Shown here in pieces: positions 36,749 through 44,960 of a DNA stretch of 44,960 nucleotides. The DNA is from Stentor coeruleus. Lineage: Eukaryota; Ciliophora; Heterotrichea; Heterotrichida; Stentoridae. Under the pieces are notes generated by a model. It was not told where the DNA came from. It did not search any database and was given only the letters and a program-made list of their open reading frames with translations. Numbering within the stretch: the stretch's first letter is position 1; every line of letters begins with the position of its first letter. Where the stretch lies: positions 1-44,960 of the forward strand of contig MPUH01000579.1 of NCBI GenBank assembly GCA_001970955.1. The letters are read 5' to 3'. Made by a program: the position numbers and the translations under genes.

Positions 36749-37627
36749 TTATTAGGATTTGAGGTTTAAAAAATAAGCATGATTGGTTGATTAGAGAGTG
36801 AAAAGAATGTAATGGAAGGATTTATTGTAGGATTTTAATAAGTTTTAGGGGGAGAGAAAGGTTTTTGTGGGAATAAATTATGAATAACGGATTAAGGTAG
36901 ATGGATGAGGAAATTATAAAAGTTTTATAGATGATGAGAGAAGGAAATGGGTTTTTGGATATGAGATCTGTGAGGGTGGAGGATTTTGGGTAGGATTTAA
37001 AGGATTTTTTTGTTGTGTTTATTGGGTAGACTATTTTTACTGATGAATGTGCCAGTTTTAGGGAAAGTTTGATTGGATTTTTATGTTTTTCAATTGATGT
37101 TTATAAATAAAATTGTTTGTAGAGAGTATTAGTTTTATAAAATAAATAATTAAGACTTTTTTTATTTACCTTTAGGTAAAACAATAAGAACTTATTTTTT
37201 TAAAAGTAGAATTTTCCAGAGTGGTAGAAAATTTATTATAAACTTATATTTAAGTGGAGCACTATAAAATAATCAATATAATAACTTTATTCTAACCTAT
37301 TTTCATATATATTCATATTTTAAGATTTAAAATTTATACTATCTCAATAAGATAGAGGACACACAAAATTTACATATAAACAATTCACAACTTAATAATA
37401 AAAAAATAAGTACATTTACAAGTTTCTTCATAACACAAATTCATATAACCTCATAAATCTAAAAAGCCTTTATTTTCAAAATCCTAAAATTTTTCTTATC
37501 AATTCAATACATCTATACTCTTTTTCCTAGCATCATATTCAAATAATAAAAAAAAAAATACAAAATTCTCTACTAAAAAATTCCATTCATAATTTTCTAA
37601 CCTAATCTTAAATCATCCACAAATTCA
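36749..37627. other. Largest spacer in the window, no gene seen
   Basis: About 880 bases. From 36761 to about 37090 the plus strand is G-rich with very few C, as upstream of other minus-strand genes. From about 37270 it is A/C/T-rich and G-poor, as downstream of minus-strand genes. No frame, RNA gene or repeat longer than a poly-A run (37551-37560) is recognised. Confidence 0.5.
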
Positions 37628-38608
37628 TTATTTGCCTTTCATGACAATACTTCCATAACTAGCTAAATTCCTGCCTTTTTCATCCAAAGTAAATTCCTGG
37701 CTTTTAAAAACATTCTTTTTAGGCTGATAATTTGAATAACCATTATAAACAGACCCAGTCTCTTGATAACCATTATTAATTCTAGTATTGTCAATATAAG
37801 TTTCCCTAAGTACACCAGTTATTGGATTATAAGCCAGATTCCTTGGTGATTTCTTAGTATATTTCCCTAATCCTGAATAATACCCAGCATTAGGTGAATC
37901 AATAATATGATCCATATAAAATTCTCCAGGTTTTTCTAATCGACCTCTTATGCTTTCATTAAACCTCAAATCTTTTATATATGCTTTTTGCGTGTCTAAT
38001 TGACTTCTATATTCAGCAACTCTTCTCTGATACTCCAAATGTTCTCTAGCTTTATCTTCTTTGATTTTCTCTAACATATTTAATCTTAACAGTTTTTCTC
38101 TTTCCCTTTCAGCTAACTCAGCTTTTTTTTTTATCTCTATTTCGCTTATTTGCATTGTTAAAGCTAAAGAGTTGTTTCTTTTCTTTTCTTGTATGTATAA
38201 TTTATCAAACATCTCTTTGTTTATAGCTAAATTTGTTGTATATTGATTTTTATTAGTATGATTATACATTTGGTTTTGAAGTGTTTTTATATGATCATCT
38301 TTTATAATAAGATCTTGTTTCAGTTGGTTTATGGAATCTGGATTTCCTTCAGGTTCTGATTTTTTCTCTAATAATAATGGGGAATTAGATGTTAAAGGTT
38401 CATTAAAGATTTGAGGCTTTTTTAATACAACTTGAATATCTTGTTGTGATATTTTTAAGTCTGTTATTTTTTCAGGACTTTCTTTATGGTTATTATTAGA
38501 AATAGTTTCAAGGTTGTTGTCTTGGGTATTAGAGTTGATAACTTTTCGGCCTTGTAAAAACTGCTTAGGGTTTACTATATTTTTGTCTTCGTTGGAAGTA
38601 AAAAACAT
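37628..38608 (-). CDS. Coiled-coil protein with a conserved-looking C-terminus, unknown
   Basis: 326 residues. The first ~100 residues are Asn/Ser/Glu-rich and disordered. A central charged helix follows (KKRNNSLALTMQISEIEIKK, then ELAEREREKLLRLNMLEKIK and KAREHLEYQRRVAEYRSQLD). The C-terminal third is Gly/Asn/Tyr-rich, with SPNAGYYSGLGKYTKKSPRN and LAYNPITGVLRETYIDNTR. The latter type of motif appears in ciliary or microtubule-associated proteins, but I cannot name it. The leader (from 38609) is AT-rich. Function unknown. Confidence 0.75.
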   Translation of the reverse strand: MFFTSNEDKNIVNPKQFLQGRKVINSNTQDNNLETISNNNHKESPEKITDLKISQQDIQVVLKKPQIFNEPLTSNSPLLLEKKSEPEGNPDSINQLKQDLIIKDDHIKTLQNQMYNHTNKNQYTTNLAINKEMFDKLYIQEKKRNNSLALTMQISEIEIKKKAELAEREREKLLRLNMLEKIKEDKAREHLEYQRRVAEYRSQLDTQKAYIKDLRFNESIRGRLEKPGEFYMDHIIDSPNAGYYSGLGKYTKKSPRNLAYNPITGVLRETYIDNTRINNGYQETGSVYNGYSNYQPKKNVFKSQEFTLDEKGRNLASYGSIVMKGK

Positions 38609-39155
38609 TGTCTTTTTTATGTATAATATAAAAGTATATAAATATATAGCCTGAGATTACTTTTTAGACATACTGGAAGCTAAATTTAAGTTTGGTTTAG
38701 ATAAGAAATATTTATCGCTTATGGCAAGATAGGATTGCAAAATTGTCGAGTTTTTTGATTGGCGAAGTATTAAGAAGTAGACTCAGTTAATATAATATAT
38801 AAATTATAAGCTAGTTTATGTAAATCAGTTCAAAATATAATATTAGCATATACAAAAACAGAAAATAATAAACAAAACAGTAAATTTGCATCTCCAAGCT
38901 TTGACCTGAGATGTAATAAAGAGTTTACAATCATTATAAAACTGCAAGTCACAAAAAATTAAACCCCTTAAATTAAATTTTTCACTAGCATTCACACATC
39001 TTCCAATGATTCAAAAGTAAAAATTCGTATACCAAAGAAAATCATCCTATAAATCTTATTCCTTTAAAAAAATATCACTATAAAACTCTTCACTTTCTAT
39101 AAAAAAAAAAACAAGAAAATCTGATTTCAGCATATACTTAATCAATTAAAATATC
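38609..39155. other. Spacer, no gene seen
   Basis: 547 bases between two minus-strand genes. The right part is A/C-rich and G-poor, as for other 3' flanks of minus-strand genes. Nothing else stands out. Confidence 0.5.
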
Positions 39156-41081
39156 CTATATATTTTCTTCAACAAACCTCTTAATATCCTCAATCTTCTG
39201 TATCAATTCTTCTCTATCACTATCCAGTTTTATTCTATCCACATCAAGTTCCATACTCATTCTATCTAAACACTCACTTTTCCTCATCACCCCAAACTCA
39301 ATCTTTTCCACTTCCACATATTTCCCTTCCAAATTTTTCTCTTTAACTTCCAATTCCTTTTTACTCCTATTCATATTCATCCTCTCATTTCTTAATAACT
39401 CTAAATATTCTTTATCACTTCTACATTTTTCCAAATTCTCTCTAATCCATTTTTCTCTTTTCATCAAATTTTCTTCTTTTTCCAAAAGTCTCGCTTCTTT
39501 TATTACCAAACTTTTCATTGTTTGCCCATAAGTTTCATCTTTTTCTTCAGTTTCCATAGTTTTTTTCATATCAAAATTGAAACAACTATCTGATTTCATA
39601 TGGGTATGATACTCTTTTTTTTCAAAGATTTGGTTCATGGTTAGATGTTTATCTTTGTTTGTGATAAGATTTAAAGGAGAAACTGGTGTATATGTTGTTG
39701 AACGATTATGAATTGGGGCTAAGGGGAATTGTAAAGGGGTTAATGAGGGTCTTTTTGATGAGGATTGAGATATTGTGGTTAAGGTTTTTTGTGATGAGGA
39801 ATTTGGAGTATGGGGAAGAGGGTATTTAATGCCCATAAAATTTTGCATGTTATTAACTGCGGTTTTAAGCCTTGTGGTCCTTCTTGAAGACTGACTTATG
39901 AGTTTTTCTGATTTAATTGCTTGGATTCTAGTTTTTATACGTTGGATTCTGGTTTGTAAAGAGTCTTTTTTGTCTTTAGGCACTTTATCTACCTGCCCTT
40001 CGAGCTCTTTGAGCTCGGATTCAAGAGATTTCTGTTCGTCTTCTTCATCGATAAAAGACTGATCAACACTCATAAAACTATTGTTCATTGACTGAAATGA
40101 ACTCATATTCCCATCATTTTTCTCTGTCAAACCATTCACAAGTTTTTTCAACCCATCTGCCCATTTTAAAAACTTCCTTTTTTTATCATCCAAATCCTCA
40201 GAGCTTTTTTCAATCCTTTCCTTTTCTTTCAAAAGCCTTGCCCGTTCTTGTTTCAGCTTAAAAAACTCATTTTTATTATCCCTGATCTTAATCTGAACAT
40301 CATGTATTTTCTCTTTTACTTGTCCTTTTAAAGTTTTCATTTCATTTTTTCCCCATTCAAGTTCTTTTTTTATAGTCCTCTGTTCTAAAGTGTTTGTAAT
40401 ATACAATCGAAGTTGTAAATCATGTAAAAAACCTGATTTATGTAAAGATTTACTTGGGATAATATCTGGAGTGCTATCATAAACTGAGTTTTCAAAAGCT
40501 TTTTGCATTGAAAGCTCATAGTTTCGACACATATCTAAAACTGTATCTGGAAATTCAACTTTTTTTCCTACTATTTCAGTTGTGGAGTTAAAAAGTTTAT
40601 TGATTTCCTGTTTTTTACTAACATAAATATCATTGTCTAGTATTGTTAAAGTAAAAAGTGTATTTCCAAGGTTTAGTCTACAGTCTTTTATATGATAATT
40701 CTCATAATTTTGTATTGTTTTATATGTATCATCAATTAATTGTTTTAAATCGTAGGTTGTACATTCGATTTTTTTGTTTATAAGTTTTTGTAAAGCTGCA
40801 GATAATGATTCCGTTGAATCTTTTGGCAAAGGGACTTTAAGTTTCTTTTCGAGATCTTCAGCAAAAGATTGTAAATATTTGTTTTTGGATTGGGGTAAAG
40901 GATACTCTGTGTTTTGGATGTGGTTTTTTACCCAGAAAATGCTGTCGGGGCTTAGGGTTTTCAATGGGATCTTGGAGTTGTTATCATTTTCAAGCTCGGG
41001 GGTATCGAAACTTATGCTGTCTGAGTCAGGGATAGAGATAGAACTCGTTCTAGATGTATTATGATTGGCTTCTTTGTCCAT
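39156..41081 (-). CDS. Coiled-coil protein, unknown
   Basis: 641 residues. An acidic Ser-rich N-terminus (NTSRTSSISIPDSDSISF) leads to a helical globular part (residues ~45-230) with SLSAALQKLINKKIECTTYD. A coiled coil follows at about 240-310 (KEKIHDVQIKIRDNKNEFFK, KLKQERARLLKEKERIEKSS), and a second acidic helix. A disordered Ser/Pro-rich stretch at about 400-490 contains SSSKRPSLTPLQFPLAPIHN. A final long coil (EARLLEKEENLMKREKWIRE onward) ends FVEENI. No domain is recognised. Coils separated by flexible parts fit a structural cytoskeletal protein. It is intron-free. Confidence 0.8.
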   Translation of the reverse strand: MDKEANHNTSRTSSISIPDSDSISFDTPELENDNNSKIPLKTLSPDSIFWVKNHIQNTEYPLPQSKNKYLQSFAEDLEKKLKVPLPKDSTESLSAALQKLINKKIECTTYDLKQLIDDTYKTIQNYENYHIKDCRLNLGNTLFTLTILDNDIYVSKKQEINKLFNSTTEIVGKKVEFPDTVLDMCRNYELSMQKAFENSVYDSTPDIIPSKSLHKSGFLHDLQLRLYITNTLEQRTIKKELEWGKNEMKTLKGQVKEKIHDVQIKIRDNKNEFFKLKQERARLLKEKERIEKSSEDLDDKKRKFLKWADGLKKLVNGLTEKNDGNMSSFQSMNNSFMSVDQSFIDEEDEQKSLESELKELEGQVDKVPKDKKDSLQTRIQRIKTRIQAIKSEKLISQSSRRTTRLKTAVNNMQNFMGIKYPLPHTPNSSSQKTLTTISQSSSKRPSLTPLQFPLAPIHNRSTTYTPVSPLNLITNKDKHLTMNQIFEKKEYHTHMKSDSCFNFDMKKTMETEEKDETYGQTMKSLVIKEARLLEKEENLMKREKWIRENLEKCRSDKEYLELLRNERMNMNRSKKELEVKEKNLEGKYVEVEKIEFGVMRKSECLDRMSMELDVDRIKLDSDREELIQKIEDIKRFVEENI

Positions 41082-41509
41082 TGCGATTTGAATTAATTAT
41101 TTTCATATTTCCTTTTCTCAAACGGAATTTACTAAACTTTTTAGGATTATATAAGAAGAATTGAAAGTTTGTTATGTTTAGCAATGAGTTTAGGTCAGGG
41201 ATATTGTTTGAGATGGGAAAGGGATTTGTTAAAGAGAAATGAAATATGATTAATGAAACTTAAAAAAAATTATGATTTTAGAATAAATTATATTGCTATG
41301 AAAATGATAGGGATAGTTATTTTAAGGTGTTAGACTTGTATTGATTTTGGGTGTTAGGGTTTAATTTATAATGATATTAGGATGTTATTATAGATTAATA
41401 TTAGGATTAAAATGAAGGTTGTTAGGGTATAAATAAATAATTATCCTTTGAAATATTCTATATTATCGAAAATCAAAGATGCTAAAAATATTTAAACTAT
41501 TCTTAAAAA
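41082..41509. other. Spacer, no gene seen
   Basis: 428 bases upstream of the coiled-coil gene and downstream of the ATPase gene, both minus-strand. The plus strand is G/A/T-rich and C-poor over about 41150-41430, matching other minus-strand 5' flanks. Confidence 0.5.
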
Positions 41510-44500
41510 CTAGTTATCTTCTTCAATCAAATGTTTTTTTCTGCAAAAACAAGCTTTTATGCATTTGACCAATAAAGGCACAATAAACCACTCAATCAGC
41601 ATCATGACAATTAACCCACCAAAATATATCCCTAGCATAATCCATCTATAATCCATATGCCCATCATCAGACAAATCAATAAATAAAAATAAATTCTTGC
41701 TTCGATGCAAAATAAAGTATATATTAAACGCAAACAAAATCACAACAGCTATCGTAAAAAATATGTTCTTATAAATTGGTTCTCTAAAAGGTTTCCCCAT
41801 ACTAAAAATTGCACATATCCCTATAAGCTGTACTGTCCCTTGTAAAAATATAACATTACCTTCTAAAGTAGCAGCTGGTACATCAATAAAAGACACCTGT
41901 TCCCCATAATGATTTGATGAAGGTTCTGTATCATACCATGACATACTTTTAACCATACATATTGCTGCGACCATATATCCAACAGCTTGTATAATAACTA
42001 ATCCAATTGATAATAATATAGGTACAGATATCAATGAACCTGGAGGCATACGTTTAGAAAGTCTATGATGAGGTAAGCTTGCAGCCATAGTAAAAGTTAA
42101 AGGTAAGACGGTAAATATATCTTGATATATATATTGGTTATTAGTCATATTTGATTGTTCTAAATATAACATAACAGCACATGTGAATTGAATAACACTA
42201 TACATAAACATGAATTTAAAGCATTGAAATGAGGTTGCTAAAGCACAACGGCCTTCTTTTAGAGTATATATAACATTAGAAAGTTCAGGTGTAGAAAATG
42301 GAGCTGCAATTGAAGCTTCAGCTGTACTAAGGCTTATACCTACATCTGCTTGTTTTAAGGCCCCACAATCGTTTGCCCCATCACCAACCATGCCAACCAT
42401 TATTTCACCAACTTGAAAACATTCGACGAGCATTATTTTATGCTTTGGTGCCATACGCCCAAAAACTTTACAATCTTCTCTAATTAGGCGCATATAATCA
42501 CGATTTTCTGTTATGATTCTTTCAAGTAAATTCCCAGTTATTACTATTTCATATTGACTTTTATTAGGAAGTTCTTCTATTCTTTTTCCATCATCATCTT
42601 CCCAAACAATTTCTGATCCAACATAATCACCAAAAATCACATTTTCGCTTTTGACAAAAGATAATGTTTTCCCTACAGAAAGTCCTGTTAAAACATTATC
42701 TCCAGTTGAAATAACACAATGAATATTAGCTTTTTGTAATGTTTTAATTACCTCAGATGCGTCATCTTTTATAGGGTTTTCTAATAATGGCAGACCTAAA
42801 AGTGTTAATCCTTTTTCAAATTCCTCTAGTCCTAAATTCTTGTCAAAACAATCTAAAACTTTATATGCACATGCTAAGACTCTATAACCTTTTCTTGTAT
42901 ATTTTAAAAAAATTTGATAGATATCATCAGGAACGTTATTACATAAAGGAACTATAACTTCTGGAGCTCCTTTCATATAAAGGTAGGTTGTCCCATCTTC
43001 ATCTACAACAGTACCCATTCTCTTCAACTCTGGTGAGAAATGATACACAAAATTATTCATTAACGAAATCCTATTATCCGGTGAAATAACATTGATTTTT
43101 CCATTTTCCAGTAACATAGCCTTCCACTTCAGCGCATTTAAAATCGCAATTTCCATTGGGTCTCCAACATATGCATTTTCCAATATAGTCAAAGAATTAC
43201 AACATGCCATGCATTTCTGAAAATCTAAACTTGCATCTTCTGGTGGAATTTCTTTATCAGGTAAGTTTATATCATAAACATAATTTAAACTCATTTCATC
43301 TTTAGTAAGTGTCCCAGTTTTATCAAAGCAAATTACACTAACTCTTCCTGAAGAATTAATAGCAGGTTGTGAAATACAGTTTATTAGCTTTTTTTTAAGC
43401 CTTCCCATAGAATATCCAACACCAATAGACATAGTTAAAGGTAATGCAGGTGGCACAGCTATAGTAATAAGATCAAGTAATTTTATTGCAATATCCCCAG
43501 GAGCATATCCTCCCTCTTTTAAAGGTTTAATAGCAATAAAAAAACCAATTAAAGCCATTCCAAACATACAAGCAACAAAAATCAATGCATCTCTTTCGAA
43601 TTTAAACCTATTTGGCTTAGGGTATAATATTGATCTTACTAATTCTCCTTTAGCTGTATTATATCCTATAGAAGAAACAACAGCAAAAGTTTGAGGATGT
43701 TTATCTATAACTGATGTTCCTGCATTTAAAGTATAAAGTTTATCTTTATTATAAATGTTATTGATTTCTGGTAAAGCTTCTTTCATTACAGGTTGTGATT
43801 CTCCTGTAAGCATAGTTTCATTTACTAAACAAAACCCTGAAAGTAATATCATATCACAAGGAAAAGTTAATTTATCAGTAATCTCAACAATATCTCCTGG
43901 AACTAAATCATAACTTGATATATTTTCTATAATAGTATTGCTTCTATATACATTAACATTAGTTAAAAATGTTGCTAAGGATTTAATATTTTTCAAGTTG
44001 GTTTGAACGAAATAGATATTCACAGTTAAAGTTACACACATAATAAAGAATATAGCAATTGAGTACCAATAATATTCTTCTGTACACCAGAGTATAACAC
44101 TGAAGATTTGGAAAATAAAGAATGGTCTAAGTACTTCATCGATAAAAGTTTCAAAAACTGAAGGAACGGGAACGTCTATAACACAAGGACCAAAAATTCT
44201 TTGCCTATATTTTATGAGAGCTTCTGAGTCTATACCCCCTTTCATACTGTGGATATTGGCAAAACTCAATTTGGTATTGAAAACAAGTGGGACAAATATT
44301 CCAAGTTCTTTCTCATAATAAAAGACTTCCTTTTTGTATTCAAACATAGTCAATCTCATTTTTTCACTTGGGCTATTAGTATCTAAGACTGATTTAATAC
44401 TTTTTTTTGAGTAAATTTTCACTATTTCCGAATCGGCATCATTCTTACTAACTAAAACATTGGTGGCTTCATCGAAATTGCATTTAGTATAAAACAGTTT

Positions 44501-44659
44501 TTTCAATGATAAAAGCCATCTGTAAGGCAAGTAGAATAAGCATCCAGTAAAAACAAGGCAAACTATAAAAATTGTCCACTTAGCTATTGATGTTCTTAAG
44601 TATTGAACTTGTATAGAAGGACGAGTATCTATGCTCGTCTGCACATCTGTATTACTCAT
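41510..44659 (-). CDS. P5B-type transport ATPase (ATP13A2/3-like)
   Basis: 1049 residues from ATG 44659. The frame extends a few codons further to a TTG, which is not used. All P-type elements are present: actuator TGES (285-288), P5B-specific PPALP in helix M4 (403-407), the phosphorylated DKTGTLT with Asp446, nucleotide-domain KGAPE (563-567), and the hinge GDGANDC (759-765) followed by ADVGISLSTAEASIAAPFS, a P5-typical ending. PPALP rather than PPELP separates P5B from the ER P5A group. P5B pumps export polyamines from endolysosomes in animals. The ~10 hydrophobic segments fit, with one near residues 30-50 and six after the P domain. No introns were needed. The substrate in this organism is inferred only. 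Confidence 0.96.
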   Translation of the reverse strand: MSNTDVQTSIDTRPSIQVQYLRTSIAKWTIFIVCLVFTGCLFYLPYRWLLSLKKLFYTKCNFDEATNVLVSKNDADSEIVKIYSKKSIKSVLDTNSPSEKMRLTMFEYKKEVFYYEKELGIFVPLVFNTKLSFANIHSMKGGIDSEALIKYRQRIFGPCVIDVPVPSVFETFIDEVLRPFFIFQIFSVILWCTEEYYWYSIAIFFIMCVTLTVNIYFVQTNLKNIKSLATFLTNVNVYRSNTIIENISSYDLVPGDIVEITDKLTFPCDMILLSGFCLVNETMLTGESQPVMKEALPEINNIYNKDKLYTLNAGTSVIDKHPQTFAVVSSIGYNTAKGELVRSILYPKPNRFKFERDALIFVACMFGMALIGFFIAIKPLKEGGYAPGDIAIKLLDLITIAVPPALPLTMSIGVGYSMGRLKKKLINCISQPAINSSGRVSVICFDKTGTLTKDEMSLNYVYDINLPDKEIPPEDASLDFQKCMACCNSLTILENAYVGDPMEIAILNALKWKAMLLENGKINVISPDNRISLMNNFVYHFSPELKRMGTVVDEDGTTYLYMKGAPEVIVPLCNNVPDDIYQIFLKYTRKGYRVLACAYKVLDCFDKNLGLEEFEKGLTLLGLPLLENPIKDDASEVIKTLQKANIHCVISTGDNVLTGLSVGKTLSFVKSENVIFGDYVGSEIVWEDDDGKRIEELPNKSQYEIVITGNLLERIITENRDYMRLIREDCKVFGRMAPKHKIMLVECFQVGEIMVGMVGDGANDCGALKQADVGISLSTAEASIAAPFSTPELSNVIYTLKEGRCALATSFQCFKFMFMYSVIQFTCAVMLYLEQSNMTNNQYIYQDIFTVLPLTFTMAASLPHHRLSKRMPPGSLISVPILLSIGLVIIQAVGYMVAAICMVKSMSWYDTEPSSNHYGEQVSFIDVPAATLEGNVIFLQGTVQLIGICAIFSMGKPFREPIYKNIFFTIAVVILFAFNIYFILHRSKNLFLFIDLSDDGHMDYRWIMLGIYFGGLIVMMLIEWFIVPLLVKCIKACFCRKKHLIEEDN

Positions 44660-44960
44660 TTTATTATAATCCAAGGATTTATAAGTTAATATTGCAATAG
44701 TAAGAAATTTTAATATTCACTGTAAAAGTATAGTGAAATAGTTATTTATATATAAAATTAGTTTTTAAGAAGCTTTGGAATGAAAAATTTTGATTATCGC
44801 AAAGGATTTAAATAATTTTCGGCTTGAAATATGCAAGTTACTTATAAATGGTATAAGGATATGCTGCTAAAGGGAGATTTAGAGTATAAAATATGAGAAT
44901 TATGCCTAAGATTAATAAAATGTAATTCTGATATTAGTTTAAGATTGATAATAATATAGA
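44660..44960. other. 5' flank of the ATPase gene
   Basis: The last 301 bases are A/T/G-rich on the plus strand. No gene is seen. They probably hold the promoter of the minus-strand ATPase. Confidence 0.45.

Overview
This window looks like macronuclear DNA of a heterotrich ciliate, most likely a Stentor (S. coeruleus-like). (1) It is very AT-rich and gene-dense, with genes on both strands and short spacers. (2) Four genes are joined only by removing GT..AG introns of exactly 15 nt (3024-3038, 12006-12020, 23879-23893, 32838-32852), the intron size known for Stentor and its relatives. (3) All long reading frames use the standard code: Trp is TGG, stops are mostly TAA/TAG with at least one TGA (16248), and no stop has to be read as an amino acid. 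This argues against Blepharisma (UGA=Trp) and the oligohymenophorean codes. (4) The gene content is eukaryotic: mitochondrial processing peptidase, signal peptidase complex, a PHD/ELM2 chromatin protein, a cyclic-nucleotide phosphodiesterase and a P5B ATPase.

Layout. 0.3-4.4 kb: mitochondrial processing peptidase alpha, a small membrane protein, a prenylated PRL/PTP4A phosphatase and signal peptidase complex subunit 3. 4.9-9.4 kb: a G-protein-beta-like WD40 protein, an unknown protein with an EF-hand-like region, a PHD-ELM2 protein whose intron seems to be only 13 nt, and a PGPY-containing small protein. 9.6-12.6 kb: two tandem paralogues with a helical domain resembling part of the dynein stalk. 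13.3-18.7 kb: an IQ+MORN-repeat protein, a class I PDE, a bacterial-type D-Ala-D-Ala carboxypeptidase homologue with all catalytic motifs, and a multipass membrane protein. 19.3-25.4 kb: a mini membrane protein, a secreted cysteine-containing protein with a decayed tandem copy upstream, a NudE-like coiled coil, two unknown proteins, and a decayed adenosine-deaminase gene. 25.6-33.6 kb: a membrane protein, an ESCRT-III-like acylated protein, a 1091-aa coiled coil, two small basic proteins and a seven-helix membrane protein. 33.7-36.7 kb: two tail-to-tail paralogous ankyrin-type proteins and another acylated protein. 37.6-44.7 kb: two coiled-coil proteins and a P5B-type transport ATPase.

Cross-cutting points. 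Seven single N characters each sit between two nearly identical direct copies of 49-155 bp. These are most simply unmerged contig overlaps, and five genes read through normally once one copy is ignored. Six proteins start with MG plus nearby Ser/Cys, predicting N-myristoylation and often palmitoylation, so membrane-anchored signalling and cytoskeletal proteins are unusually common here. The sense strand is C/A-rich and nearly G-free just upstream of many genes and becomes G-rich towards their 3' ends, so base skew predicts gene direction. No tRNA, rRNA, CRISPR array, transposon or telomere repeat was recognised. All identifications are by eye from motifs, without database searches.
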